Shown one piece after another: positions 43,392 through 52,619 of a DNA stretch of 64,000 nt (positions are counted from its first letter, which is position 1; every line of letters starts with the position of its first letter). The stretch lies in assembly GCF_000429905.1 (NCBI RefSeq), contig NZ_AUCT01000013.1, positions 124,001-188,000 of the forward strand, read 5' to 3'. The translations under genes were made by a program, and so were the position numbers. This stretch comes from Desulfatibacillum aliphaticivorans DSM 15576. GTDB taxonomy: Bacteria; Desulfobacterota; Desulfobacteria; Desulfobacterales; Desulfatibacillaceae. The notes below the pieces were generated by a model, which searched no databases, was not told the DNA's origin, and worked only from the letters and a program-made list of their open reading frames with translations.

Positions 43392-43685
43392 ATGATCGCA
43401 GTAATCGCAAAAATTCCGGTCCAGGAAGCCAAAAGAGACGAAGCCCTGGCAGGCGTCAAGGAACTCATGAAAGGCGTCGCAACCGAAGAAGGCACCCTGG
43501 CCTACAGCCTCAACATCAACAAAAAAGACCCCAACACCCTGGTTATTATCGAAAAATACAAAGACAAAGAAGCCCTGGGCGTTCACAGCTCCACGCCGCA
43601 CTTCAAGGCCTTTATGGAAAAAGCCATGACCTTCGCCGCCGGCCAGCCTGAAATCACGGTGTACGAAGAGGTGGATTCCATCTAA
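43392..43685 (+). CDS. ABM-domain (YgiN-like) protein
   Basis: Protein of 97 residues with AAGGAGA before ATG 43392. MIAVIAKIPVQEAKRDEAL, EEGTLAYSLNINKKDPNTLVIIEKYKDKEAL (positions 33-63) and HSSTPHFKAFMEKA are typical of the antibiotic biosynthesis monooxygenase fold, which includes YgiN quinol monooxygenase and many small stress or redox proteins. Dimeric alpha-beta barrel expected. Exact function cannot be told. Confidence 0.88.
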   Translation: MIAVIAKIPVQEAKRDEALAGVKELMKGVATEEGTLAYSLNINKKDPNTLVIIEKYKDKEALGVHSSTPHFKAFMEKAMTFAAGQPEITVYEEVDSI

Positions 43686-43688
43686 CTG

Positions 43689-43713
43689 AAAAAAACGCCC
43701 CCTGGCGCGGGGG
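43689..43713 (-). terminator. Intrinsic terminator between convergent genes
   Basis: On the minus strand CCCCC-gcgcca-GGGGG is followed by CGTTTTTTT. It lies downstream of the frameshifted MFS gene and also within the 3' region of the ABM gene transcript. Confidence 0.7.
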
Positions 43714-43760
43714 ATAGGGACGGTTGCGGCCGGGCGGTTAAGCGGCTCGGCGCAGCCTCC

Positions 43761-44953
43761 CTATATCTTTCTCGCCAGCCTTAAAGCCCCAATCCCGAAC
43801 AATACGGAAACTCCCGCTTCAAAATACAACAAGGCCGAATATCCCAAAGACGACGCAATGGCTGCGCCCATGGTAGGGGCCAGAAAATAGCCTCCGTCGA
43901 TCATCTCGATCATCATGTTGGTATTGAAGGACCGCAGCCTGGGCGGCGATGCGTCGAATATAAGCGCGCCGATAAGCGGCATGGTTATTCCCCATCCCAG
44001 CCCCAACAACGCGCCTGATCCGAAAAACAGCCAGGGGCTGCGAACCGTCCCCAGCAAATAAAAGCACAATCCCACATAAATAAGCCCTACGCCGCACACC
44101 CAGGCCTTGTTCCAGCGGTCGAAAAAGGAAAAAGCAGCCACCCGCACGCCGATCATAAAAATAATGGTGAGAGTGAAAAAATGCCCGACCTGTTGGATTC
44201 CGATGGCGCCGCCGTAACTCTTCAGGAAATAAAAAACCATGGCGAAACACAAATACGCCGCACCGGACATGGCCAGTAAAAAAAGCATAACCGGCGACTT
44301 GAAATTATCCAAAACCTCCCGCCTTGAAAGGACGTCTTCCTCCTTGGGCCGCTCCTGGACGGAAAAGGCTTCCATGCGGCTTACGAGCCATAAAAAAGGA
44401 GGCGCCGCCGCCATGACGATTCCGGTCCCCATAAACACCGCGCCCTGGGTCCCGCCCTTCGCCAGGACGTACTCCACTGCGGGCGGCATTATGGCGTAGG
44501 GAAAAAGGTTCGCCACCGTTATCGCGCCAAAGGCCTGGCCGCTTTTCAAGGGAGGAACCACGCTGACGGTGAGGGAAATCAACGCGGTGAGCCCGATTAC
44601 AAAAGCCAGGCCATGGAATCCCCGGAGCACGGCCAATAGCCACACGTCCTGCACAAAAGCGTATGCGGACAGACTCGCCGCCATGCCTACGGCGCCCGCA
44701 ATGCACTGGGCGCGGCGTTTCCCGGATGCACCCGTGAACTTAGCATGGGCCCTGCCGCCAAGGCGACCAGGGGAAAAGCGCCCAAAAGCAAACCGGCCGT
44801 CTTCGCGGAAACCCCACCCTGTTCCAGGTAGCTGAAAAAATTGAAAAACACCGCCAGGTTGCACATGATCATGAAATACACAATCAGCAGCACGGCGAAA
44901 GGTTGGGTAAACAATTTGTCTCCGGAAAAACCGGAGTCGGAAAGCTGACTCAT
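43761..44953 (-). pseudogene. MFS transporter gene with a frameshift
   Basis: Two frames together make one major facilitator protein of about 395 residues. The N-terminal part starts at ATG 44953 (MSQLSDSGFSGDKLF) and gives helices to VALAAGPMLSSRV. Near 44725-44755 the sequence must change frame: homology continues in another frame as GKRRAQCIAGAVGMAASL and runs through ten more hydrophobic segments to LFGIGALRLARKI. The first frame stops shortly after the shift. Either a recent inactivating indel or a sequencing error. Substrate unknown; it has the form of a 12-helix sugar/drug-type transporter. Confidence 0.85.
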
Positions 44954-45256
44954 GAATGCTCTCAGATTTGATGTGATGTCCTGCACACGGGCGGGCCGTT
45001 CTCCACCACAAAAGGCATAGCACATTCGTTTGCCTAAAATATAGTCCTGCCTTCCTTTTTAATGGCGAGAATATGCGAAATCCGCCCGCTGTTATTTGCA
45101 ACGTCTATCGCCCGGCGAAGCAGGATTAAAATAATCAATTTTACTTATAGATAGGTTTCGTATAGTTCCAAGCGCATGAAGGAGCAGTAGGCTCCTTGCT
45201 CCCAATATTAGCTGAAGAAAAACCAAAAATTGAATTCAATCCTGGGGCGTAAGGTT
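44954..45256. other. Divergent non-coding region
   Basis: AT-rich spacer between the MFS gene and the MauE-like gene. It contains an inverted repeat AAGGAGC-agtag-GCTCCTT near 45179-45197. Presumably promoters for both sides; no clear boxes picked out. Confidence 0.4.
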
Positions 45257-45793
45257 ATGGAATCAGGAAATATAGCATTCGTGCAAGGCGGCGGGGGAAA
45301 AGGCTCCCAGTTTTTCCCCGTATGGCTGTATCGGGTGGGCAGGATCGTTTTGGCGGGCGTTTTCTTATGGTCCGGCATCGCCAAAATTCAGGATCCCAGG
45401 TCCTTTGCGGTGATCATCGAGGCTTTCGGGCTGCTGCCGGAAATCGCCATCGAGCCGATCTCCCTGTTGCTGCCTATCCTGGAAATCGCCGCCGCCGTCG
45501 GCATATTGCTGGACGTGAAAGGCAGCTTGGGCATGATCACCGGCATGCTGATTTTATTCATTTTCGTCCTGGGGTACGGCCTGCATATGGGACTGGACGT
45601 GGATTGCGGCTGTTTCGGCCCGGACGATCCCGAGGCGGAGGCCTTTCATAGCCTGCGTCCGGCTTTGTACCGCGACTTTGTGATGATGGCCGGCGTGGCC
45701 TATCTATACATCTGGCGTTACGCGAGATCGGTGCGCCCTGTGCGTCCGATTGAAATTCTAACTGTTTGGAAGAAAGGCAACAAAAATGACTAA
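45257..45793 (+). CDS. MauE/DoxX-like membrane protein
   Basis: Protein of 178 residues with four hydrophobic segments. GRIVLAGVFLWSGIAKIQDPRSFA is the DoxX/MauE opening (positions about 28-51), and DVDCGCFGPDD near residue 115 is the Cys motif of the MauE branch, thought to help in periplasmic disulfide or thiol handling. I chose ATG 45257; an upstream TTG at 45230 is possible. The end overlaps the rhodanese start by 8 bases, so the two act together. Confidence 0.82.
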   Translation: MESGNIAFVQGGGGKGSQFFPVWLYRVGRIVLAGVFLWSGIAKIQDPRSFAVIIEAFGLLPEIAIEPISLLLPILEIAAAVGILLDVKGSLGMITGMLILFIFVLGYGLHMGLDVDCGCFGPDDPEAEAFHSLRPALYRDFVMMAGVAYLYIWRYARSVRPVRPIEILTVWKKGNKND

Positions 45794-46316
45794 GACTTTG
45801 AAAGTGGTTCTGGCGATCGCTCTGGTAGGCCTTCTTGCCGCAAGCCCCGCCTGGGCGTTCAAGAACAAGTTTGAGAAGGAAGTAGATGCTGAAGCCCAAG
45901 CCGTCAAGCTGGTGCGCGAAGTGCAAAGGGGCGGCTACGACCTGGTGACCACCGATGAGCTGAAAAAGTGGATGGACGAAGGCAAGGATATGGTCATCAT
46001 TGACACCATGCCTTACGAGGGCTCCTACGTGAAGAATCATGTTCCCGGGGCCGTCCAGTTCCTGTTCCCCATTCCGGACATGAACGAGTGGGACGTCAAG
46101 GAAACCGACGGAAAGACCCAGGCGGACTTTGCAGCCCTGCTGGGCCCTGACAAAGACAAGACCATCGTGATCTACTGCGGATTCGTGAAATGCACCCGCA
46201 GCCACAATGGCGCCGCCTGGGCCGAAAAAATGGGCTACAAGAATGTGTACCGTTACAGCGGCGGCATCTTTGCCTGGAAAGGCGCTGACTACGAAGTGGG
46301 CAAGGTGGAAAAATAG
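45786..46316 (+). CDS. Exported rhodanese-like protein
   Basis: Protein of 176 residues with a signal peptide (VVLAIALVGLLAASPAWA, cut near residue 24). The rhodanese fold holds VIIDTMPYEGSYVKNHVPGA and the active-site Cys in VIYCGFVKCTRSH, with a further Cys four residues on, then GYKNVYRYSGGIFAWKGA. Rhodaneses carry sulfane sulfur. Co-encoded with a MauE-like membrane thiol protein, it suggests a periplasmic sulfur or disulfide relay, plausible in a sulfur-metabolising cell (inference). Confidence 0.9.
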   Translation: MTKTLKVVLAIALVGLLAASPAWAFKNKFEKEVDAEAQAVKLVREVQRGGYDLVTTDELKKWMDEGKDMVIIDTMPYEGSYVKNHVPGAVQFLFPIPDMNEWDVKETDGKTQADFAALLGPDKDKTIVIYCGFVKCTRSHNGAAWAEKMGYKNVYRYSGGIFAWKGADYEVGKVEK

Positions 46317-46353
46317 CGCATTAAAAAACGATTTTCCGTTCCCCCATAAATAA

Positions 46354-46401
46354 CGGGCCGGCGCAGGGAGATTAATCCTTCCCGCTCCGGCCCGTTTTTT
46401 T
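46354..46401 (+). terminator. Intrinsic terminator after the rhodanese gene
   Basis: ACGGGCCGGcgc... pairs with ...CCGGCCCGT across 46353-46395, followed by TTTTTTT. It separates the rhodanese gene from the convergent cinA gene. Confidence 0.85.
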
Positions 46402-46428
46402 ATATTTGCGCCATCGGGACGCCAATTC

Positions 46429-47727
46429 TCAGGGTTTATACTCCCTGGCCCAGGAGGGCGGGGGAAGACCTTGGAGATGACGGCGAAGCACGTCCAGGGC
46501 GTTCATGGCGAAAATCTTTATGTTCCGGTCCCGCTCGCCAAAGGGGGAATGAAACCGATACACAAAGGTGTCGTCCGGCGTGGCCAGGGCGATGCACACG
46601 GTTCCCACCGGCTTTTCCTCGTCGCCGCCGGCCGGGCCGGCCACCCCGCTGGTGGAAATGCCGTAGGTGGTCTTGGCTATCTGGCGGGCGCCTTCGGCCA
46701 TGGCCTTGGCGGTTTCCTCATGCACGGCGCCGTACTTCAACAAGGTTTTGCGGGAGACGTTCAGCATGGTCTCTTTGGCTGTGTTGGCGTAGGTGACGGC
46801 GGACATGACGAAATACTCCGAGCTGCCGGGCACGCTGGTCAGCCAGTGGGCGATCTGCCCGCCGGTGCAGGATTCGGCCACGGCCAGGGTGGCTTTTTCG
46901 TCCTTCAACATCAGCCCCACCACTTCCTCCATGTTTCGGCCGCCCACGGAAAACACGTTATTTTTCAGCCGATCCAAAATCTTGTCCGTGCCTTCGTCCA
47001 GGATGCGTTCCACGCCCATTTTGCTTTCGGCCCGGGCGTAGATCTTCACCTGGATAACGGGAAAGCTGGCCCTAAGCCCTATTTTCATGCCGGGCTCGCC
47101 GTCCGCAACGTCGGCTATGAGTTCGCCCACCCGGGCTTCAGGCATGCCGTAGGTGCAGATGGTCCGCATACCCGAAATGGTTACATCCTCCAGCATTTCC
47201 TCGATGCGGGGAATCACCTGGTCCGCCAGCATAAGTTTCATTTCGCGCGGCACGCCCGGCATAAAAAAGAATCGGCACTTGCCGATGATCAGGGAAAAAC
47301 CGGGCGCCGTGCCCACGGGGTTGTCCAGGCGCACCGATCCTTGGGGAAAATACGCCTGTTTGCGGTTGGACTCACCCAAATTCCGGCCCAGGTTCCGGCC
47401 CACGGATTTAAAAAGCGCTTCGATCCAGGCCAGGGCCTCTTCGTCCAGCTCCAGGTCCACGCCCGCGGCTTTGGCCGCCGCTTCCGCTGACAGGTCGTCC
47501 ATGGTGGGCCCCAAGCCGCCGGTGACCAAAGCCACGTCCGCCTGCTCTCCAATATCCTTTAACGCCCGGACCAGGTCGTCCATGTCGTCGCCAACCGTGA
47601 CGTGCCGCCTGACGGAAACGCCCATCATTTCAAGCTGTTCAGCCATATAGGCCGAATTGGAATCCACCAGGGTCCCTGTGGTCAGTTCATCGCCTGTGGC
47701 CAGGATTTGCGCGTGAATCGTCTGCAT
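46429..47727 (-). CDS. cinA: CinA family nicotinamide-nucleotide amidase / MoaB-like protein
   Basis: Protein of 432 residues with two domains. Residues 1-170 are MoaB/MogA-like (ILATGDELTTGTLVDSNSAYMAEQL, ALVTGGLGPTMDDLSAEA). Residues about 265-415 are the C-terminal CinA amidase (LAVAESCTGGQIAHWLTSVPGSS at positions 278-300, GISTSGVAGPAGGDEEKPVGTV). It deamidates NMN for NAD recycling, and its N-terminal part has ADP-ribose pyrophosphatase activity in some species. It stands alone between convergent neighbours. Confidence 0.94.
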   Translation of the reverse strand: MQTIHAQILATGDELTTGTLVDSNSAYMAEQLEMMGVSVRRHVTVGDDMDDLVRALKDIGEQADVALVTGGLGPTMDDLSAEAAAKAAGVDLELDEEALAWIEALFKSVGRNLGRNLGESNRKQAYFPQGSVRLDNPVGTAPGFSLIIGKCRFFFMPGVPREMKLMLADQVIPRIEEMLEDVTISGMRTICTYGMPEARVGELIADVADGEPGMKIGLRASFPVIQVKIYARAESKMGVERILDEGTDKILDRLKNNVFSVGGRNMEEVVGLMLKDEKATLAVAESCTGGQIAHWLTSVPGSSEYFVMSAVTYANTAKETMLNVSRKTLLKYGAVHEETAKAMAEGARQIAKTTYGISTSGVAGPAGGDEEKPVGTVCIALATPDDTFVYRFHSPFGERDRNIKIFAMNALDVLRRHLQGLPPPSWAREYKP

Positions 47728-47899
47728 AACGCCTCCAAGAATAAGTTACCCTCTCCGGCCCAATTCTATATAGGAAAGGCCCCTGGTTGGCAAGCCGGGC
47801 GCAGGCCCAAATATCCCGGATTGGGGAAAGCATGTATTGACGCACGGGCTTATCGGTCTTATATAAAGAAGTTAACTTTGAACCGAAAGGATGGTTTAT

Positions 47900-48133
47900 A
47901 TGCCAATTTATGAATTTCATTGCAATAAATGCGACGCCAACTTTGAGCAGCTTTTAATGGGCAGCGACAAGCCCGAATGCCCCAAATGCGCCTCCAATGA
48001 CGTGAACAGGCTGCTGTCAGCCTGCGGCTTTGTGAGCAAAGGCGGCGGCGGAGAGACCGTTTCCAGTTCGGCGGGCGTTTCCTCCTGCGCGGGCTGCTCT
48101 GCAACCAGTTGCGCTTCCTGCGGGTCGTCCTGA
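47900..48133 (+). CDS. FmdB-type zinc ribbon protein
   Basis: Protein of 77 residues. MPIYEFHCNKCDANFEQL followed by CPKC gives the four-Cys zinc ribbon of the FmdB/CxxC_CXXC_SSSS family, and the tail is rich in Ser and Cys (SSCAGCSATSCASCGSS). ATG 47900 fits the family start; ATG 47891 is three codons earlier. Role: possible regulator of amidase or formamidase genes in other bacteria, unknown here. Two bases separate its stop from hemC. Confidence 0.88.
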   Translation: MPIYEFHCNKCDANFEQLLMGSDKPECPKCASNDVNRLLSACGFVSKGGGGETVSSSAGVSSCAGCSATSCASCGSS

Positions 48134-48135
48134 TA

Positions 48136-49068
48136 ATGGCGGATCAAATCCTCATTAAAATAGGAACCCGGGGCAGCCCCCTTGCCCTGTGGCAGGCTGA
48201 GCATGTTGCAGCGCTTCTGGAGCGCCGGAATCCCAACGTGAAGACCGAGCTGGTCGTCATCAAGACCAAGGGCGACAAAATCCTGGACGTGCCCCTGGCC
48301 AAGGTGGGCGGCAAAGGCTTGTTCGTCAAGGAGATCGAAGAATCCCTTTTGGACGGCCGGACCGACATGGCCGTGCATTCCATGAAGGACGTGCCTTCGG
48401 AATTTCCCCCCGGGCTGTGTCTTGCTGCGATAATGGAGCGGGAGGACCCCCGGGACGCTTTGATTTGCTCCAGGGCCAAGGGTCTCTTGGACCTGCCGCC
48501 CAACGCCAAGATCGGCACAAGCAGCCTGCGGCGTTCGGCCCAGTTATTGGCCCTTATGCCGGATCTGCAAATTGAACCTTTGCGCGGCAATATCGGCACT
48601 CGTCTGGACAAGCTCACTTCCCTGAACCTGGACGCCATTGTGCTTGCAGCCGCAGGCGTCAAACGCATGGCCATGGACGACAAGGTTTCGGAATACATTC
48701 CCGAGGAGACCGTGCTTCCGGCCGTGGGCCAGGGCGCCATGGGCATTGAAATCCGGGAGGACGATCCCGTGGCCGGGCCGCTGGCCAGAGCCTTGAACCA
48801 CGAGCCGACCCAGGTGATCGTCACCGGCGAACGGGCTTTTTTGAAGCGTCTGGACGGCGGATGCCAGGTTCCCGTGGCAGCCCACGGCAGGCTAAAGGGA
48901 GACTTCCTGCAACTGACCGGCGTCATCGCCGGAGTGGACGGGACCCCGATTTTCCGCGACAGCGTTTCCGGCAAAAAGGAAGACGCCAAGGAACTGGGAG
49001 TCAAACTGGCGGAGAAGCTCCTGAACGCCGGCGGCAAGGCCGTACTGGACGAATTGCTGGATCATTAA
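48136..49068 (+). CDS. hemC: Hydroxymethylbilane synthase (porphobilinogen deaminase)
   Basis: Protein of 310 residues. KIGTRGSPLALWQAEHVA start, HSMKDVP catalytic loop with Asp, GTSSLRRSAQL, LRGNIGTRLDKL and the dipyrromethane-cofactor Cys in LDGGCQVPVAAH near residue 242. It makes preuroporphyrinogen from four porphobilinogens, feeding heme, siroheme and B12. It is followed after 28 bases by the CobA-HemD fusion, which does the next two steps. Confidence 0.97.
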   Translation: MADQILIKIGTRGSPLALWQAEHVAALLERRNPNVKTELVVIKTKGDKILDVPLAKVGGKGLFVKEIEESLLDGRTDMAVHSMKDVPSEFPPGLCLAAIMEREDPRDALICSRAKGLLDLPPNAKIGTSSLRRSAQLLALMPDLQIEPLRGNIGTRLDKLTSLNLDAIVLAAAGVKRMAMDDKVSEYIPEETVLPAVGQGAMGIEIREDDPVAGPLARALNHEPTQVIVTGERAFLKRLDGGCQVPVAAHGRLKGDFLQLTGVIAGVDGTPIFRDSVSGKKEDAKELGVKLAEKLLNAGGKAVLDELLDH

Positions 49069-49096
49069 CCCGGCCAAAAACCGGAAGGAATATACA

Positions 49097-50614
49097 ATGG
49101 GCAAAGTGTATCTCATCGGGGCGGGCCCCGGAGACGTAGGCCTTATCACGGTTAAGGGCCTGGATTGCGTAAAAACCGCGGATGTGGTCGTCTACGATTA
49201 CCTGGCGTCTCCCAGGCTGCTGGCCTACGCCCGGGAAGACGCGGAAATCATCTACGTGGGCAAAAAGGGCGGGGACCACACCCTTTCCCAGGACGGCATC
49301 AACGCCCTTTTGGTGGAAAAAGCCAAGGCAGGGAAGACCGTAGCGCGCTTGAAAGGCGGCGACCCTTTTATTTTCGGACGCGGCGGCGAGGAAGCCGAAG
49401 TTCTGAAGGAACAAGGCCAAGCCTTTGAAATCGTGCCCGGCGTCACCTCGGCCATTGCAGCCCCGGCTTATGCAGGCATTCCCCTGACCCATAGGAAGCA
49501 TACGGCCACCGTGGCTTTTGTCACCGGCCACGAAGACCCGACCAAAGACGAATCCAACATCGATTGGGCCAAAATTTCCACGGGAATCGGCACCATCGTG
49601 TTTTTGATGGGCATCAAGAATCTGCCCATGATCACCAAACGGCTTATGGACAACGGCCGCGCTCCCCAAACCCCGGTTGCCCTGGTGCGTTGGGGAACCA
49701 CTCCGGGCCAGGAAACGGTCACGGGAACCCTGGAAACCATCGTGGACATCGCCCAAAAGGCGAAAATCAAGCCGCCGGCCGTCATCGTGGTGGGCGAGGT
49801 GGTGGATCTGCGCCCCGTGCTTAACTGGTTTGAAACCAAGCCCCTGTTCGGCCAGAAAATCCTGGTCACCCGCAGCCGCAAGCAGGCCAGCGCGTTGGTG
49901 GAAAAGCTGGCCGATCTCGGCGCCGACTGCGTGGAGACTCCGACCATTGAACTGGTTCCGCCCAAGGACCCCAAACCCCTGGAAGACGCGGTGGACAACA
50001 TCGCCGCCTATGACTGGGTGGTCCTGACCAGCGTGAACGGCGTGGATTATTTTTTCGACTGCCTGTTTTCCAAAGGCAAGGACGCCCGCGCCCTGGCCAA
50101 TGCCAAAGTGGCGGCCATCGGTCCGGCCACGTCGGCCAAATTGCGGGAATACGGCCTGGTTACGGACATCGTGCCCAAGACATACCGCGCCGAGTCCGTG
50201 GTGGAAGCCTTCCTGCAGGAGGACATGAAGGATAAAAAAGTGCTTCTGCCCCGAGCCGCCCAAGCCCGCCCCATCCTGCCCGTGGAGTTGAAAAAAATGG
50301 GCGCCCTGGTGGACGAGGTTCCGGCTTACGAAACGGTCCAGGCTTCCCAGGATCAGGCCCAGGTTTTGTGGGAAAGGCTGGAATCCGGCGAGATTACCAT
50401 GACCACCTTCACAAGCTCCTCCACGGTGAGCAACTTTGTGGCCTTATTTGACAAGGAAAAGCTCCTGAAGGTCATGGAAGGCGTTAAAACCGCCAGCATC
50501 GGCCCCATAACCAGCGACACGGCCCGAGACCTTGGGCTTAAGGTGGACATGGAGGCGGAAGCCTACACCATCGACGGCCTGATCCAGGCCATTTTGGACG
50601 GAGTCGGCAAATAA
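49097..50614 (+). CDS. cobA-hemD: Uroporphyrinogen-III methyltransferase / uroporphyrinogen-III synthase fusion
   Basis: Protein of 505 residues. Residues 1-245 are SUMT (VYLIGAGPGDVGLITVKG, GGDPFIFGRGGEEAEVL, EIVPGVTSAIAAPAYAGIPLTHR at positions 116-138), which adds two methyl groups to make precorrin-2. Residues about 255-505 are HemD (ILVTRSRKQASALVEKL, VLTSVNGVDYFF, FTSSSTVSNFV), which closes the ring. This fusion is common in clostridia and sulfate reducers and directs flow to siroheme and corrinoids. The GGAAGGAAT ribosome site precedes ATG 49097. Confidence 0.95.
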   Translation: MGKVYLIGAGPGDVGLITVKGLDCVKTADVVVYDYLASPRLLAYAREDAEIIYVGKKGGDHTLSQDGINALLVEKAKAGKTVARLKGGDPFIFGRGGEEAEVLKEQGQAFEIVPGVTSAIAAPAYAGIPLTHRKHTATVAFVTGHEDPTKDESNIDWAKISTGIGTIVFLMGIKNLPMITKRLMDNGRAPQTPVALVRWGTTPGQETVTGTLETIVDIAQKAKIKPPAVIVVGEVVDLRPVLNWFETKPLFGQKILVTRSRKQASALVEKLADLGADCVETPTIELVPPKDPKPLEDAVDNIAAYDWVVLTSVNGVDYFFDCLFSKGKDARALANAKVAAIGPATSAKLREYGLVTDIVPKTYRAESVVEAFLQEDMKDKKVLLPRAAQARPILPVELKKMGALVDEVPAYETVQASQDQAQVLWERLESGEITMTTFTSSSTVSNFVALFDKEKLLKVMEGVKTASIGPITSDTARDLGLKVDMEAEAYTIDGLIQAILDGVGK

Positions 50615-50622
50615 GAATATCG

Positions 50623-50649
50623 GCCCGGGTCCTGGACCCGGGCTTTTTT
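50623..50649 (+). terminator. Intrinsic terminator after cobA-hemD
   Basis: Perfect stem GCCCGGGTCC / GGACCCGGGC with a one-base loop centre, followed by TTTTTT. It ends the fmdB-hemC-cobA/hemD transcript. Confidence 0.92.
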
Positions 50650-50689
50650 GTGCACAGGGGTTTGGCGTTTTATACATTGGAGAACAGCC

Positions 50690-51019
50690 ATGACAAAACC
50701 TTACATTCATATTCCCCTGGATGAGGAAAACCGGTCGATCTCCGGATATTTCACCCTGGAACGGGAAGTTCGCCTTCCTTACCAAGGCAAAGAGGTATTG
50801 TACACCGTGGGAACCGGGGTCATGGATTCGTCCTGCTGCGGCTTCGGCGGATGCGCCTACGCCATGGTTCCAGGCTTTGTCGTAACGTGGAAAGAAAAAA
50901 AAGATCTGGAAAATCGGGATATTTCCATGGTAGAGCCCATTTCCGATCAAGAAAGCCAAAAACAGCTTTCGAAAATCATCCGAAAGAAAGAAGGAGTCAC
51001 CCAGGTAAATTTCCTATAG
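50690..51019 (+). CDS. Small protein with a CCGFGGC motif, unknown function
   Basis: Protein of 109 residues with TTGGAGAA before ATG 50690. The middle carries MDSSCCGFGGCAYAMVPGFVV, a three-Cys cluster that could bind a metal or Fe-S centre. The rest is charged and without membrane segments. I do not recognise the family; I suspect it is limited to sulfate reducers. Its stop is 14 bases before the Sel1-type lipoprotein start. Confidence 0.78.
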   Translation: MTKPYIHIPLDEENRSISGYFTLEREVRLPYQGKEVLYTVGTGVMDSSCCGFGGCAYAMVPGFVVTWKEKKDLENRDISMVEPISDQESQKQLSKIIRKKEGVTQVNFL

Positions 51020-51033
51020 CCTGGCAATTGCGT

Positions 51034-51666
51034 ATGCTGTTCGAGCAATCCAATCGATGGTTATTCGTCATGGTCTGTCTTGCGGTCATGACAGTCCTAT
51101 CCTGCGCCGGATACAATTCCCTGTCACCCAAGGCTCAACCCCAAGGGGAGCCTCCGGGCTGCCTGGCCCTGGGAAACAAATATTTCCTGGGCGACGGCGT
51201 GGAGCGGGACTACTCCCAGGCTGCCATGTATTTTCAAAAAGCGGCGGACGAACAAGACGCCCCCGAGGCGTGGTTCATGCTGGGCCGCATGCACTTGGAG
51301 GGCCTGGGCTTTGAGCAGGATATCAAGGAGGGCGCCAGGGATTACGCCAAGGCGGCCAACCTGGGCCATGACGAAGCCCGGTACCAGCTTGCAGCCTTGT
51401 TTTTCTCCTCCCGGGCTTATGACGAAGCCTTTGACTGGGCCGCGCCCGCGGCCAAAAACAACCACGCCAAGGCTCAATTCCTTGTTGGCATGCTTTTTCT
51501 GGAGGTGGGCGACAACGATCTCGCCCTGGAATGGCTGGCCCGCTCCGCCGTAAAGGGACACGCCCCGGCCGCCGGCATTATCGCCTCTTTGGGCGCATCC
51601 CCCCAAGACCTTCCCGATCCCTCCGCCCCCGTCCGGGAGGACATGATGGCCAATCCGTTTAAGTAG
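51034..51666 (+). CDS. Sel1-repeat lipoprotein
   Basis: Protein of 210 residues. Signal segment VMVCLAVMTVLSC ends in a lipobox Cys at about residue 24. Sel1-like repeats follow: LALGNKYFLGDGVERDYSQAAMYFQKAADEQDAPEAWFMLGRMHLEG (positions 43-90) and two more degenerate units to residue 190. Sel1 repeats act as protein-binding scaffolds. No good ribosome site is seen before ATG 51034, so coupling to the gene before is possible. Confidence 0.83.
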   Translation: MLFEQSNRWLFVMVCLAVMTVLSCAGYNSLSPKAQPQGEPPGCLALGNKYFLGDGVERDYSQAAMYFQKAADEQDAPEAWFMLGRMHLEGLGFEQDIKEGARDYAKAANLGHDEARYQLAALFFSSRAYDEAFDWAAPAAKNNHAKAQFLVGMLFLEVGDNDLALEWLARSAVKGHAPAAGIIASLGASPQDLPDPSAPVREDMMANPFK

Positions 51667-51809
51667 CCCTATTAAATACCGAGGATAATATTACATTTTC
51701 CACACAGGTTTATAATGCCTGCAAAATGTGATAGAGTCAGCAGGTTATTCGCCTGGGTCTATGGCCCGGGCCTGGACGGGAACCTATCTTAGACCTAGGG
51801 AAGCCTAAA

Positions 51810-52604
51810 ATGGCCGATAATATTTCAAAAGCAGCCAGGCGCCTGACGCCTCTTTTTTGTGCGCTTTTAGCGGCGGCGAGCCTTCAGGCCTGCGCCTTAT
51901 GGAAAAAGCCCGCGCCCACTCCCGGACTGCCTCAGGCAAAGGAAGTTATCGAAAGCATCCAAAAGGATTACACTAGCGCCGGACCTTTTAAGGGGATATC
52001 GCGGTTCACCCAGGAGCAATACGGAAACCGCCTTAGCGGCCGGGCCGCTTTTGTGGTTGCGCCCCCCGACCGGCTTCGGGTGGACATCTTAAACCCCTTT
52101 GGCCAGCCCATGGTCAAGATGGCCTATAACGGCAGGCACGTTTTCATGTATACGGGCGCAGAGGACAAATTCCGGTCGGGCGTGGCCACCCGCGGCAAGA
52201 TGGAGGATGCTTTGGGCCTCCCCATGTCCATGGAGGAACTGGCTCAGATTTTAGGCGGCCATGCACCGGTGGCCAGCCATTGGTGGGCGAAAATAGAATT
52301 CTGGGATTTTTCCGGCGACCAGGGAGCGCAAAGGGGCTTCTTGTTGACTTTGCGGTCTCTAACCGGCCGAATCCGTGAAAAAATCTGGGTGGCCGGTGAT
52401 GAAGTCACAATCATCCAGGCGGACGTTTATTCGTCAGGAAAAAGGCTCTACTCGGTGTTTCCGGACAGGGATAAGCCGGGAAATATTCGCATCCAGGGCG
52501 AGGATGGAGCATCCATTACCTTGGAAAAACAACGCTTTTGGGAGAACGCAACGGTTGACGAATCCCAATTTATGCTTACTAAAGATATGGTGACTAATCG
52601 TTGA
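51810..52604 (+). CDS. LolB/DUF4292-like outer membrane lipoprotein
   Basis: Protein of 264 residues. The signal peptide ends AAASLQAC with Cys about 28. The mature part has the one-layer beta fold of LolB-type proteins: GISRFTQEQYGNRLSGRAAFVVAPPDRLRVDILNPFGQPM (positions 61-100) and MEELAQILGG, with later KIWVAGDEVTIIQAD. LolB inserts lipoproteins into the outer membrane; DUF4292 relatives are less defined. Followed after 15 bases by the Mut7-C gene. Confidence 0.8.
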   Translation: MADNISKAARRLTPLFCALLAAASLQACALWKKPAPTPGLPQAKEVIESIQKDYTSAGPFKGISRFTQEQYGNRLSGRAAFVVAPPDRLRVDILNPFGQPMVKMAYNGRHVFMYTGAEDKFRSGVATRGKMEDALGLPMSMEELAQILGGHAPVASHWWAKIEFWDFSGDQGAQRGFLLTLRSLTGRIREKIWVAGDEVTIIQADVYSSGKRLYSVFPDRDKPGNIRIQGEDGASITLEKQRFWENATVDESQFMLTKDMVTNR

Positions 52605-52619
52605 CGGAGGTCCCGCGCT

